NCBI GenBank assembly: GCA_024114885.1
Contig: CP099420.1
Coordinates: 1,984,001-2,048,000 of the forward strand
Reading direction: 5' to 3'
From: Septoria linicola
Taxonomy: Eukaryota; Ascomycota; Dothideomycetes; Mycosphaerellales; Mycosphaerellaceae
DNA: 64,000 nt
Shown: piece after piece, positions 1 to 9,675 of the stretch
Position numbering within the stretch: the first letter of the stretch is position 1
Layout of the letters: the number at the start of each line of letters is the position of its first letter
Notes under the pieces: generated by a model
Told to the model about the DNA's origin: nothing
The model's input: only the letters and a program-made list of their open reading frames with translations
Database searches by the model: none
Program-made: the position numbers and the translations under genes

Positions 1-1314
1 GCTAGACGTATGCTCCTCTCTGCTTTTGAGTTGCTCAATATTTTGTTGCTTGCTCTCACCCGTGGCATGGTCTGAGCTAGGCAAGTTCTCCTGTACGGAG
101 CCGTCTGCTTCCGCACTGTTCTTCGGTTCGCTTTGCTTGACTAAGCGTGAGAGCAGAGTCCCCATGTCGTCCGCTTGATTTGGTCGGCTCGATTTGCGCT
201 CCAACTCAGGCGATGCATGATTCTGGTGTTCCTCTGCAGCTGCCTGGTGTTCCTCTGCATCTGCCTGCTTCGCAGGACCCCGCCAAAGCATCTTGACCCG
301 GTCGACAAATCCAAACGGCCGCTTCGTGAGAGGGCCATCGTTCTCCTTCTTTGGCGATGATCGATCAGCCTTGGACAGGGTATTGAAGGTCACCTTGGGA
401 GGAGGACTTGACGCCCGCTCTTCGGCAGCACCCCATGCCGATTTGGACTGTGTCTGTCTATGGCGATCTAGCAGACTCATTGGCCTGTCCGATCCGACGC
501 GAGCGACTACTGGGCCTCCGAGGCCGCTCTCACTTGGTGATGTCTTTGCTTTCCAGACTGTGGGCTGTACGGCCCCTTCGCTCGCCTTTGCCTCTCCAGA
601 TTGACCAGCCGACACGTCCACATAATCGGCAACCCACGGACGCCCTCGAAATGAGGGAAATGGTACAGGACCAGCATCCTCTCGCCGTACCGTCTCTTGT
701 TCCGAATCTTCTTCTCGTGGCTGATCAAAGCCCTCGTCCTGCTGCACTGCCATCGTCTTCGCGTCTGCCTTGAGACCATCGAGTAGGTTCGCAAGAATAG
801 CATCATTCGTTCGTGCAACGCCCTGGACCGGGCCTGCTGTCAAATTGGCAGCCACATCCTGTTTTCGTCGATCTCGATGTCGGGACTGTCCTGACAGGAA
901 AGCTGCCTCAAAGTCGGCATGTTTGGCGTCTTGTGTGGCGAGTGAGTCAATCGACTCTCCTGACGGGCGCGCAGGGATTGTGGCATCTAGTGTATCCTGC
1001 AGCGACTTTATGCTCATCGCCCCATACTTGGGCTGTCTGCCATCTGCCAGCCTCGATCGCCGGCTTTTGCGACTGATTTCCTTTTTGTCGTCATCTTTGG
1101 GCGGCTTCGAGGGCGCCGGGGTGTGCGAAGAGTACTCGTCGCTGATTTCGTTGATTGTGTCGAACCAGGAGTCCGAGGGGACAGCAGCAGGAGAGTTCTG
1201 CGACTGCTGGCTGTTCCAGCGTCGCTGATGAGAGATGTGCCATTGTCGCCGACATGCTCGACACACATAGGCCTGCTTGCTCCATGCTGGCGCTTGCACA
1301 GTTCGGGCCAGCAT
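1..1314 (-). CDS. N-terminal part of a mitochondrial-type protein, cut by the window edge
   Basis: An open frame of 438 codons runs from the ATG at 1314 to base 1 without a stop, so the C-terminus lies outside the window. An in-frame TGA two codons upstream of the ATG fixes the start unless there is a 5' intron. The N-terminus (MLARTVQAPAWSKQAYVCRA) is basic, free of acidic residues and followed by a Cys-x-x-Cys, which looks like a mitochondrial presequence. The rest is polar, low-complexity and rich in Ser, Lys, Glu and Gln, with no domain I recognise. Fungal mitochondrial initiation factor IF-2 has a similar long disordered N-terminus, so that is one candidate, but the GTPase domain that would prove it is not here. 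Divergent from RFC3 with 235 bp between start codons. The reading frame is well supported; the function is not. Confidence 0.6.
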   Translation of the reverse strand, partial: MLARTVQAPAWSKQAYVCRACRRQWHISHQRRWNSQQSQNSPAAVPSDSWFDTINEISDEYSSHTPAPSKPPKDDDKKEISRKSRRSRLADGRQPKYGAMSIKSLQDTLDATIPARPSGESIDSLATQDAKHADFEAAFLSGQSRHRDRRKQDVAANLTAGPVQGVARTNDAILANLLDGLKADAKTMAVQQDEGFDQPREEDSEQETVRREDAGPVPFPSFRGRPWVADYVDVSAGQSGEAKASEGAVQPTVWKAKTSPSESGLGGPVVARVGSDRPMSLLDRHRQTQSKSAWGAAEERASSPPPKVTFNTLSKADRSSPKKENDGPLTKRPFGFVDRVKMLWRGPAKQADAEEHQAAAEEHQNHASPELERKSSRPNQADDMGTLLSRLVKQSEPKNSAEADGSVQENLPSSDHATGESKQQNIEQLKSREEHTSS

Positions 1315-1461
1315 TGGTCAAGAGGGAAGTTGTGGGGAGAAGAGCGTCGTCGTCGATAGAAATTATTGACTCTCTCACCATATTTCATCAAGGCGTCACG
1401 GCGTCACGGCTCACGGCGTCACCGATAGAACTAATTCTCCCCGTCGATAATCACGACCCTG

Positions 1462-1467
1462 ACGCGT
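1462..1467. promoter_or_regulatory. ACGCGT (MCB-type) box upstream of RFC3
   Basis: The palindrome ACGCGT lies 83 bp upstream of the RFC3 start, in the short divergent promoter. In yeasts this sequence binds MBF (Mbp1/Swi6), which switches on DNA replication genes at G1/S. The match is exact, but a 6-mer is expected about 15 times by chance in 64 kb. What gives it weight is its place in front of a replication gene and the same box in front of ORC2. Confidence 0.4.
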
Positions 1468-1549
1468 CTTCCGACACGCTGCTCCGAACACGCCTTTCAC
1501 GACTGTCAACGAAAACACAATCAACGGACATTGCAGAAGCATCACCACC

Positions 1550-2746
1550 ATGTCTGACATCGAGGATGAGATGGACATTGACGCGCCGGTCAAGCCGTCC
1601 AACGACATCACCTTCTCCTCCAACAACACCAACAGCAAAGGCAAGCGGAGTGCCGCCAATCTGCCCGTCGAAGCAGAGGACAACCTGCCGTGGGTTGAAA
1701 AGTACCGACCCAACTCGCTGTCCGATGTGTCTGGCCACCAAGACATTCTAGCCACCATCAACAAATTCGTCGACTCGAATCGATTGCCGCATTTGCTGCT
1801 ATATGGCCCTCCAGGAACGGGCAAGACCTCCACAGTGCTGGCTCTCGCACGCCGCATCTATGGAAACAAGAACATGCGGCAGATGGTGCTCGAGCTCAAT
1901 GCTTCCGACGACAGAGGTATCGATGTAGTCCGCGAGCAGATCAAGACCTTCTCTTCCACCAAGCAGATCTTCGCAGGTAGCTTCGACAAGACACAGCGGG
2001 ACGACAGCAGCATCGCAAATTACAAGCTGATCATACTCGACGAGGCTGATGCCATGACTAGCACTGCTCAAATGGCTCTGCGTCGGATCATGGAAAAGTA
2101 CACGGCCAACACTCGCTTCTGTATCATCGCCAACTACACGCACAAGCTCAGCCCAGCACTGCTTTCTCGATGCACCCGATTCCGGTTCTCGCCCCTGAAG
2201 AACGCCGACATTCGCCAGCTTGTCGACAAGGTCATCGCGGAGGAGAACGTCAACATTGAGCCGACTGCCATCGACTCTCTCGTGTCGCTCAGCAAAGGTG
2301 ACATGCGTCGGGCTTTGAATGTCATTCAAGCGTGCCATGCTTCATCCACGCCGCTGCACGTTCCGGGAGAGCCGGTGAAGGAGGACAAGGATGTCGAACG
2401 GGACTTGATCACGCAAGAAACGATATACGATTGCATTGCTGCACCGCATCCTGCCGACATCAAAACAATTAGAGACACCCTTCTGCATACCAACAATGTG
2501 GGAAGCTGCATGAACACAATCAACACACTGAAAAAGGCCAAAGGCTTGGCTTTGGCGGACATCCTCACTGCACTAGGTGAGCAGCTCAGCGAGGTGGAGG
2601 CTCCAGCACAGACGAGAGTGGCCTGGATGGAGGGTCTGGCGGACATTGAGTATCGTCTAAGTGGTGGAGGTAGCGAAAGCATACAGACTGGAGGCCTGAT
2701 CGGCATTGTGCGGACAGGCGTCACTATTGGTGATGCTAAGGGTTGA
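1550..2746 (+). CDS. RFC3: Replication factor C subunit 3 (clamp-loader ATPase)
   Basis: Single-exon gene, 398 residues, ATG in a good fungal context (CACCATG). Rfc3 is a small AAA+ subunit of the RFC clamp loader, which opens PCNA and places it on primed DNA in the nucleus; it is also part of the checkpoint (Rad24) and Elg1/Ctf18 loaders. Visible motifs: WVEKYRP at 48-54, Walker A GPPGTGKT at 86-93, Walker B LIILDEAD at 160-167, and the clamp-loader SRC motif at 206-208. Compared with yeast Rfc3 (about 340 residues) it has an acidic N-terminal extension of about 45 residues and a short insert near 146-158. The motif order and the phrase LNASDDRGIDVVR at 116-128 point to Rfc3 (human RFC5) rather than Rfc2 or Rfc4. 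No introns. Confidence 0.96.
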   Translation: MSDIEDEMDIDAPVKPSNDITFSSNNTNSKGKRSAANLPVEAEDNLPWVEKYRPNSLSDVSGHQDILATINKFVDSNRLPHLLLYGPPGTGKTSTVLALARRIYGNKNMRQMVLELNASDDRGIDVVREQIKTFSSTKQIFAGSFDKTQRDDSSIANYKLIILDEADAMTSTAQMALRRIMEKYTANTRFCIIANYTHKLSPALLSRCTRFRFSPLKNADIRQLVDKVIAEENVNIEPTAIDSLVSLSKGDMRRALNVIQACHASSTPLHVPGEPVKEDKDVERDLITQETIYDCIAAPHPADIKTIRDTLLHTNNVGSCMNTINTLKKAKGLALADILTALGEQLSEVEAPAQTRVAWMEGLADIEYRLSGGGSESIQTGGLIGIVRTGVTIGDAKG

Positions 2747-3151
2747 AAGATTATGACGGGGTCATCCGTGCCTTTGGCAGACATCTGATGGCAGCCCGGT
2801 CCGAATGAGTGCTGCTAGAATGTGGACGCTGATCGTCAAGGGCCATGTGCGCGAGTCTATGCAAAAGAAGATCCGTCAGAAGATGATTGCAGCATGCTAA
2901 GGATGACTGAGCTGAGCTCTCATGCTAGCAAGGAGCCTGATCCGAAAGCCACAGACCTAGCACCGAGGTGACAGATTCTGTCAGCGAAGTTCACGGCTCT
3001 ACATCACCAAAGCCTGACTGTGTCCAAGTAACGACTTCAGCCTCGAAAATGGTCCACATACCCGGGCTCACAGTGGCCAACGAAATCGACGACTGTGATG
3101 CGCTTTGCCTTGCGATACTCCGGTACACATGTCAAGCATCCTGCAGTACAT
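2747..3151. other. Intergenic, convergent 3' ends of RFC3 and the SDR gene
   Basis: About 400 bp between two convergent genes. It must hold both 3' UTRs. I see no further gene or repeat. Confidence 0.6.
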
Positions 3152-4151
3152 CTAGGTTGAAACCTTCTCATTGTGCTCTGCCTGCTGTGCGAGCGCCTCC
3201 TTGGCTTTTGCGTCCAAGCCCACCTGATAGCCATGTGCCTGAGCAGCTTTCGATATTCTCTCGAATTGCTCTTGTTCGTTGACTCCTTCCGATAGACCTC
3301 CTTTTCGGTTCTGCGAGGAAGATTAGCCCGATCCACATCATGCTTTCCAGTCAGCTCGGACTCACCACTTCCATAGCAGCAGGTAACAATACAGCCTGCT
3401 CGATCTCATAATTGCGGCCTCCACTCGAGTAGATGAACTGCCCCTGTCTCGAGTTATCCGCAAACAGCACCGCGACCTGCTTGGCTACTACATCGGGAGT
3501 CTGAGTCTCTACACCAGCAGCATCCGTCACTTCCTTTGGCACTAGCCCAGTTAGTGTCCACGAAGGGCCAATGCAGTTGATCCTAATCGGCAGCTTTTGA
3601 GAAACAAGATTCGGAACAGCACCACGCATCCAACCTAACACGCCGTGTTTCGCTGTGGTGTAGTCCCACACAGCGAATTGCTGGAACGATGAACCAGATG
3701 CCGTGCAGACTATACTTCCACCAGCTGGCTCCTGCTTCTGGAAGTGATGCAGACCTAGATATGCTGTATTGATCATGCCTTTCAGATTAATGTCATAGAC
3801 AAGACTCGTAGGCTCTTGCAAATCTCCCGACGCATCGTAGTTCGACTCGAGATAATTGGCTCGTCCTGAGATTCCAGCATTCGCGAAAACGTGGTCGATG
3901 CGGGAGTGTTTTGTTACGGCTGTCTTGAAGAGTACTTTGAGGGAGGTCCACGATGTGACGTCGGTCTTGACGAAAGTCAGATTGTCGTGCTGAGTGGGAG
4001 GGTCGTTCTGATCGCCGACGACGACATGAGCGCCGAGGGATAGCAGAAGCTCGACTGTTGCGAGACCGATCCCTGATGAACCGCCTGTGATTACTGCAAC
4101 TTTGTCTTTCAGCGAGGCGTAGTGTTCGTCCTTGATCCAGAATTGGGCCAT
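3152..4151 (-). CDS. Short-chain dehydrogenase/reductase (classical SDR)
   Basis: Two exons: 4151-3366 and 3310-3152, with a 55-bp intron (GTGAGT donor, CTCGCAG acceptor); 314 residues. The start is the ATG at 4151. Classical SDR motifs are complete: cofactor loop TGGSSGIG at 22-29, NAG at 91-93, a Ser-containing ASGSS stretch at 151-155, and catalytic YTTAK with Tyr164 and Lys168. The acidic Asp48 after the second strand (VVVGDQND) suggests NAD(H) rather than NADP(H). The family resembles fungal relatives of 15-hydroxyprostaglandin dehydrogenase. The substrate cannot be told from sequence. Exon 2 adds a polar helical tail of about 52 residues beyond the catalytic core. Divergent from PDX1, 742 bp apart. 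Confidence 0.88.
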
Positions 4152-4893
4152 GGTTGTAGCTGTTGAATGCAATCTGATGCTTGGCAAGGATATAGTGAGA
4201 CGCTGTGATTGTAGCAGCTTGTATTGATCAGATATCTATCGAACGCATATCATGGCTTCTGTTTCTTATAACAGGAGCTGAGTATAGATGACCCGAGGGG
4301 TTGCGACCCCTCAGTGACCACTAATGGAAAGCAGAGTCAAGTGTTGCGAGTCTGAGATGATAGAAGAGTCGCATGTTTCGTGAGGAGTTCTCCGAATGCT
4401 ATGCATTCGAGTATTCCAGTCGTTTACTGGCAGCCAATCTCATCAAAGATCTCTAACTCTGGGAACGAACAATGTCTATGAGAAGTGCGGTTTGTCTGCT
4501 TGGTGGGGTCGTCTGAAGTTGTGCCATGTCACATGCAGGGCCGGACCCTCTTCGATCTCGCCGCCGAATCCTACTAAAGCCGAGATCGCTTGGTCAATGC
4601 CGTGGTCATGACTATGAGTCTGAACATTTTCTTGGTCATATCGGTGTGCGCCCTACGCCCAGTGCAGTGAGTCCTCGCGACGGAACTCCTCTTTGAGATC
4701 AATTTCGCTGTTTCACAGTCATCCGAAGGACACAGATAGACTTTCCTAGTCTCGCCGAGCTATTGTCAAGTGCCACTACCACACTTTTCACTTTCTTGAC
4801 TCTTGTACTCACTTCTTTCCTTCTGCCCATTGAACAGTCACACCAACAGCGACGGCAGTGGTTTAAATTTTGCAGAGACCATTCACAACATAC
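4152..4893. promoter_or_regulatory. Divergent intergenic region between the SDR gene and PDX1
   Basis: 742 bp between two start codons, so it contains both promoters. The last 120 bp before PDX1 are pyrimidine-rich on the + strand, as is usual for fungal 5' leaders. I see no confident binding sites and no gene. Confidence 0.5.
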
Positions 4894-5925
4894 ATGGCCA
4901 CCAACGGAACTTCAGTCTCACCTTTCCGCTCTCAAAAGAACGCCACAATGGCTGTCAACGACAACCCCACCAATGGCCACGCCGAGCCATCGACCATCAC
5001 CGCCGCCTCCAAGACCAACACGACCAAGATCACATCGCAGAATGACCCACAATCGTCCTTCGCCGTCAAGGTCGGCTTGGCCCAAATGCTCAAGGGTGGT
5101 GTGATTATGGATGTTGTCGACGCGGAGCAAGCACGCATTGCCGAAGAGGCAGGCGCAGTAGCTGTCATGGCCCTCGAGCGTGTGCCAGCCGACATCCGCA
5201 AGGACGGCGGTGTAGCCCGCATGAGCGATCCATCGATGATCCAGGAGATCATGAAGGCTGTCACAATCCCAGTCATGGCCAAGGCAAGAATAGGACACAT
5301 TGTGGAGTGCCAAATCCTGCAGGCAATTGGCGTGGACTACATTGACGAGTCAGAGGTGCTCACACCTGCTGACCCAGTCCACCACGTTGACAAGAGTGTG
5401 TACAGCGCGCCTTTCGTGTGCGGCTGCAGGAACTTGGGTGAGGCTCTCAGGAGAATATCAGAGGGTGCTGCTATGATCCGAACGAAGGGTGAGGCAGGTA
5501 CTGGAGATGTTGTGGAGGCAGTGAGACACATGCAAACTGTCAATGCTGAGATTGCAAAGGCCAGCACCGCAAGTGATGCTGACCTTCGCATGATGGCACG
5601 TGAGCTGGAGTGCGACTACGCGCTACTGAAGCAGACCGCCCAATTGAAGAGGCTGCCAGTCGTCAACTTTGCCGCTGGTGGTATCGCTACCCCAGCCGAC
5701 GCTGCGCTCATGATGCAAATGGGCTGCGACGGTGTCTTTGTTGGATCCGGTATCTTCAAGTCTGGCAACGCAGCCAAGAGAGCGAAGGCCATCGTGCAGG
5801 CAACGACACACTACAACGACCCAAAGGTGCTTGCCGAAGTCAGCTGTGGTCTCGGTGAGGCTATGGTCGGCATCAACTGCGACAAGCTGCCAGAGCAGCA
5901 GAAGCTCGCAACGCGTGGCTGGTAA
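4894..5925 (+). CDS. PDX1: Pyridoxal 5'-phosphate synthase lyase subunit (PDX1/SNZ/SOR1)
   Basis: Intronless, 343 residues from the ATG at 4894. Pdx1 condenses ribose 5-phosphate, glyceraldehyde 3-phosphate and ammonia (supplied by the Pdx2 glutaminase) to make pyridoxal 5'-phosphate in the cytosol; it forms dodecamers. Key residues are in place: Asp73 in GGVIMDVV, the substrate-binding lysine Lys130 in IPVMAKARIGH and the second lysine Lys198 in RTKGEAGTGD. The first 55 residues are a Ser/Thr/Asn-rich extension typical of the fungal proteins. The orthologue in Cercospora nicotianae is SOR1, found as a gene for resistance to singlet oxygen made by the toxin cercosporin. No PDX2 gene is present in this window. 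The downstream neighbour ORC2 is convergent. Confidence 0.97.
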   Translation: MATNGTSVSPFRSQKNATMAVNDNPTNGHAEPSTITAASKTNTTKITSQNDPQSSFAVKVGLAQMLKGGVIMDVVDAEQARIAEEAGAVAVMALERVPADIRKDGGVARMSDPSMIQEIMKAVTIPVMAKARIGHIVECQILQAIGVDYIDESEVLTPADPVHHVDKSVYSAPFVCGCRNLGEALRRISEGAAMIRTKGEAGTGDVVEAVRHMQTVNAEIAKASTASDADLRMMARELECDYALLKQTAQLKRLPVVNFAAGGIATPADAALMMQMGCDGVFVGSGIFKSGNAAKRAKAIVQATTHYNDPKVLAEVSCGLGEAMVGINCDKLPEQQKLATRGW

Positions 5926-6165
5926 ACGTCTAACGCGAGGAGCACGAAGCAATGATTGTACGCATAGCAAGAGGCGCCTGGTTCGGATGCGCTGGGAAAA
6001 GTAAGCGAAGAAGAGGACATTCTGGTCCATGTAGTTTCTGGATTGCGCCTCACCGCGCCTAGGGTATCTTATGCAGCCGAAACAAGCCTTCCACGCCGCT
6101 GCATCTCTTTCTAGTAGATACGACAATGCTGACAAACGACATTCCTCGCAGCACATGTTTGTGAC

Positions 6166-7932
6166 TCACACCAGCTCTTCGAGAATAGACTCCAGCTCTT
6201 CTCTCCTGAATGGTACGACAAGTCGTTCCGTGCCAAGAGCATCTTTCCGCGATTCAATCATTTGATGATCATGGAACTCCTTCAACAGCGTGCGGAAGTT
6301 GACCTCGCTCGAGCACACGAACTCCTCTACCGCCTTGTGGTAGAGCGTGCGGTACTCCACGCCGGAAGGAGCTGTTTGCACCGGCTTAGGTGGCTTTGGT
6401 GCCTTCTTCGCCTTGGCCGGTCTACCTCGACCACGAATCCGCTTCGATGGTGTGTGCTGCTCAGCTGCGGCTTCTTCTTCATCTTCAACACCAATAATCT
6501 CGTCAGGGTCACTATCCTCGCCTGCGCCGTTCAGCATCACTTCGCCTTCTGTGTCTGCCAGTGCAAGCTGCTCCGCCACAAGTATCCGGAACAAGGAGCG
6601 AGCGTTTTCCGGAAGTGACTTGAGGACGTAGCCCACACCATCTTTCCCTCCGAGACGCCGGCTACTTCTGCCGAGTAAGGCATTGACGTCCTCTACCACC
6701 TCGATCTCAGCTGTATATGGTGCAAAGGTCGTGGCGTCGTGGTATAGGAATTTGAACTGAGATGCAAGTGATATGTCCCACAGCAGAGGAAAGTTAGGAT
6801 TGTCACATGTTGCCACAAGAGATATGCTGGGGTGAGCAGCCAAACGTGCCAAAAGCCCCTGTGTTGCTGCTTTCCTGAGATTGACATGATCGAGCGAGTG
6901 GACAATGAGCTTGACAGTCTCCTTGGGCGGCGTCGTGGTGAGAGTGTCCATGATGGTGTCTAGCAGAGCAACAGGCTGGGCAGGCAGCTTCGCTCCTTTG
7001 GGCATTACGACACTAGCTACGCTTGTAAGCGCGTCTCTAATTGTCAGTCCAGGGGCATAGCCATTGACGACGACCAATTTTGGCGGCTTCTCAGACTGGT
7101 AGTAGATGTGCTCGGCAAAGTCCATCGCAAGCTGCCGTTTCGAGCCGTAGCCGTACATGCAGATGTTGAAGCCTTCTTCCAGCTCGAACAGCCATTGGTC
7201 GAAAGCACGCGTATGCAGCTGCTTTAGAACTTCGATATCAATTTTGTGCGAGTCCTGATAGGAGGTGACCTGTGCGAAGTAGTCTTCGTGGTTGAGCAGC
7301 AAGTGGGTAGACATCGTATTGGCTGAAGTTTTGTTGCCTCCTGCTCGGTTCTGGAAGAAGAACAGCTCATGAGGAGGCAGATTAGGCGGAGGACTAGGCG
7401 TTCGCTCACGCCGTCGTCCTTTGGGTCGACCTCGTGGTCTGCCTGTCTTTGAGGGCGTGCCTGGCGCAACTTCTATCTCTATTGCATCTTCGTTGACCTC
7501 ATCCTCGCCGAGTATAGCTTGCGCAATGGCTTCCTCATGCTCATCGTCGTCCTGATCGCTATCGTCGTCGCCACCTGCGATCTGCTTTTGCAATGTTCGC
7601 TGACTCTTCCTACGTGCCGAGCGATCATTGCGATCATTTCGTGTAGCTGTTGGAGTATCCCCATGGTCGCCACTGGCTTCCTCTTCGGGCTTGTTCGGTG
7701 TCGCAAACAAGACTTTCCTCAGCGAGCTTGGTGTGGCATCTACACTTTTCAGGCCATTCGCTTTACTGGGAGTTTGTTTCAAAATGGACCGTGAAGAAGG
7801 TGTTTCGGAGCCTCGCAGTGGACTGGATACTGCGGGCACATGATGGTCGTCCTTTGCGCTCCGTCTCGTCTTTCGCGGAGTGGGATCGTCGTCTTCTGCA
7901 GCATCGTCGTCAACTTTGCGACGTTTGGGCAT
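6166..7932 (-). CDS. ORC2: Origin recognition complex subunit 2
   Basis: Single exon, 588 residues, ATG at 7932. Orc2 is part of the six-subunit ATPase complex that marks replication origins and loads MCM helicases. The first 190 residues are disordered, with a basic N-terminus (PKRRK, a likely nuclear signal), several Ser/Thr-Pro sites and an AT-hook-like GRPRGRPKG at 164-172. The conserved Orc2 core starts near 185 (the PPHELFFFQNR phrase) and includes FDQWLFELEEGFNICMYGYG at 244-263, the degenerate nucleotide-binding loop region of this family. A second basic GRGRPAKAKK tract follows an acidic stretch near 485-500, and the last 70 residues fit the winged-helix domain. Divergent from the AP-2 mu gene with only 181 bp between starts. 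Confidence 0.95.
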   Translation of the reverse strand: MPKRRKVDDDAAEDDDPTPRKTRRSAKDDHHVPAVSSPLRGSETPSSRSILKQTPSKANGLKSVDATPSSLRKVLFATPNKPEEEASGDHGDTPTATRNDRNDRSARRKSQRTLQKQIAGGDDDSDQDDDEHEEAIAQAILGEDEVNEDAIEIEVAPGTPSKTGRPRGRPKGRRRERTPSPPPNLPPHELFFFQNRAGGNKTSANTMSTHLLLNHEDYFAQVTSYQDSHKIDIEVLKQLHTRAFDQWLFELEEGFNICMYGYGSKRQLAMDFAEHIYYQSEKPPKLVVVNGYAPGLTIRDALTSVASVVMPKGAKLPAQPVALLDTIMDTLTTTPPKETVKLIVHSLDHVNLRKAATQGLLARLAAHPSISLVATCDNPNFPLLWDISLASQFKFLYHDATTFAPYTAEIEVVEDVNALLGRSSRRLGGKDGVGYVLKSLPENARSLFRILVAEQLALADTEGEVMLNGAGEDSDPDEIIGVEDEEEAAAEQHTPSKRIRGRGRPAKAKKAPKPPKPVQTAPSGVEYRTLYHKAVEEFVCSSEVNFRTLLKEFHDHQMIESRKDALGTERLVVPFRREELESILEELV

Positions 7933-7973
7933 GTTCGAGGGCAGAAGTGTCTGGAAGGAAAGTTATTCACCAA

Positions 7974-7979
7974 ACGCGT
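7974..7979. promoter_or_regulatory. ACGCGT (MCB-type) box upstream of ORC2
   Basis: Exact ACGCGT palindrome 42 bp upstream of the ORC2 start, in the 181-bp divergent promoter shared with the AP-2 mu gene. It is the same element seen upstream of RFC3 and fits G1/S control of a replication gene. It could be chance. Confidence 0.4.
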
Positions 7980-8113
7980 GTCGATTGATTGACGCGAAGC
8001 TTGCGAAAGTCAAGCCTCCCTGAGCTCCCCTCAATCTCCATGCGTCCTACCATCTCTGTCCCACCACGACCACCAACACTTCGACAATACACACCACAGC
8101 AACATCGCCCACC

Positions 8114-9439
8114 ATGTTGTCCGGCGTGCTGCTGTTCAACCAAAAGGGCGAGTTGCTCATCATGCGCGCCTTTCGCCAGGACATGCGACCTCGTCTGGCC
8201 GATGTCTTCCGCATTCAGGTCATATCGAATCCTCAAATCAGGTCGCCCATTCTCACACTGGGCAGCACGACGTTCAGCCATATCAAGAGTGAGAACATAT
8301 ACATCGTGGGTGTCTCCAAGGGAAATGTCAACAGCGCATTGGTCTTTGAGTTTCTCTACAAGCTGGTCCAGCTGGGCAAGAGCTACTTTGGACGTTTCGA
8401 TGAGGAGGCTGTGAAGAGCAACTTTGTCATGGTCTACGAACTGCTGGACGAGATTCTGGATTTTGGCTACCCACAGAACACCGAGACGGAAACATTGAAG
8501 ATGTACATCACCACAGAAGGAGTCAAGAGCGAGCGAGCGCTCGAGGACAGCAGCAAGATTACCATGCAGGCGACTGGTGCATTGAGCTGGAGACGGGACA
8601 ACATCAAATACCGTAAGAATGAGGCATTCGTCGATGTGATAGAAGATGTCAATCTGCTGGTCTCCGCTTCGGGGACTGTGCTTCGTGCGGACGTGAACGG
8701 TGCCATTGAGATGCGGGCATACTTGTCAGGGACACCGGAATGCAAGTTTGGCCTCAACGATGCTCTCACACTCGGATCGCATACGGGAGGTCTCGATGGC
8801 TCGGCAGGACCGGTTGGAAATCTGGCAGGGAGCAAAGCGACGAAAGCAGCAGCTGGTAGTGTCACGCTGGAGGATGTCTCATTGCACCAATGCGTGAAGC
8901 TCAGCTCTTTCACTACGGACCGGACGATATCCTTCATACCGCCCGATGGCTCCTTCCAACTCATGTCGTATCGATGCTCGGAGAATGTCAATTTGCCCTT
9001 CAAGGTGCAGGTCATAGTCAACGAGATAGGACGAAGCAAAGTCGAATATTCCATTGCGATACGAGCGAATTATGGAGCCAAGCTGTTCGCTACGAATGTT
9101 AGCGTGCGCATACCTACGCCGCTGAATACTGCCAACACAACACACCGATGCTCGCAAGGCAAGGCGAAATATGTCCCAGCCGAGAATGTGATCGAGTGGA
9201 AGATCGCGCGTTTCACTGGACAGAGCGAGTTCGTACTCTCGGCAGAGGCAGAGCTCTCTGCAATGACGAACCACAAGGCCTGGTCTAGACCGCCTCTCAG
9301 CATGCAGTTCAGCTTGCTCATGTTCACAAGCTCTGGATTACTGGTGCGATATCTCAAAGTGTTTGAGAAGAGCAACTATTCGAGTGTGAAGTGGGTGCGC
9401 TACATGACTAGGGCAGGCAGCTACGAGATACGATTTTGA
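8114..9439 (+). CDS. APM4: AP-2 clathrin adaptor complex, mu subunit
   Basis: Single exon, 441 residues; the ATG sits in ACCATG context. The mu subunit of AP-2 binds endocytic cargo signals and PIP2 at the plasma membrane. Residues 1-140 are the longin-like domain that packs against the beta subunit, with the hallmark NFVMVYELLDEILDFGYPQN at 102-121. Residues from about 165 to the end form the mu homology domain (it opens with WRRDNIKYRKNEAFVDV and closes with VKWVRYMTRAGSYEIR). Length matches the family (about 430-450). The distinction from AP-1 mu rests on the N-terminus (MLSGVLLFNQKGELL) and the long linker near 210-230, both AP-2-like. Upstream neighbour ORC2 is divergent. Confidence 0.94.
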   Translation: MLSGVLLFNQKGELLIMRAFRQDMRPRLADVFRIQVISNPQIRSPILTLGSTTFSHIKSENIYIVGVSKGNVNSALVFEFLYKLVQLGKSYFGRFDEEAVKSNFVMVYELLDEILDFGYPQNTETETLKMYITTEGVKSERALEDSSKITMQATGALSWRRDNIKYRKNEAFVDVIEDVNLLVSASGTVLRADVNGAIEMRAYLSGTPECKFGLNDALTLGSHTGGLDGSAGPVGNLAGSKATKAAAGSVTLEDVSLHQCVKLSSFTTDRTISFIPPDGSFQLMSYRCSENVNLPFKVQVIVNEIGRSKVEYSIAIRANYGAKLFATNVSVRIPTPLNTANTTHRCSQGKAKYVPAENVIEWKIARFTGQSEFVLSAEAELSAMTNHKAWSRPPLSMQFSLLMFTSSGLLVRYLKVFEKSNYSSVKWVRYMTRAGSYEIRF

Positions 9440-9675
9440 GGAGAGAGATGCCGTTCTTAAGGCTAAAGATTCGTCAAGGAGGGCGCTGCTAGCTGATGCG
9501 GAACGTATTCGTTGCCGATCCAAGTGAAGCCAAGAGCTTCAGTAAAGCTGCAGCAGAACCTCACTTCCCTTCCTCACTTTTCCGTGAGCCTTGCAAAAAT
9601 GATGCAACGATACTCCTGCAGCGCTCCGGATCTTGTCCTTTGCATCTTTCATTTCTGAACAGACTCGGCGAGAGC

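Noticed and set aside
408..1228. Plus-strand frames of 121 and 152 codons at the left edge
   Set aside because: They lie opposite the 438-codon minus-strand frame, whose composition and presequence are far more protein-like.
4152..4187. Twelve-codon N-terminal extension of the SDR
   Set aside because: It would begin at TTG; the ATG at 4151 is the first proper start.
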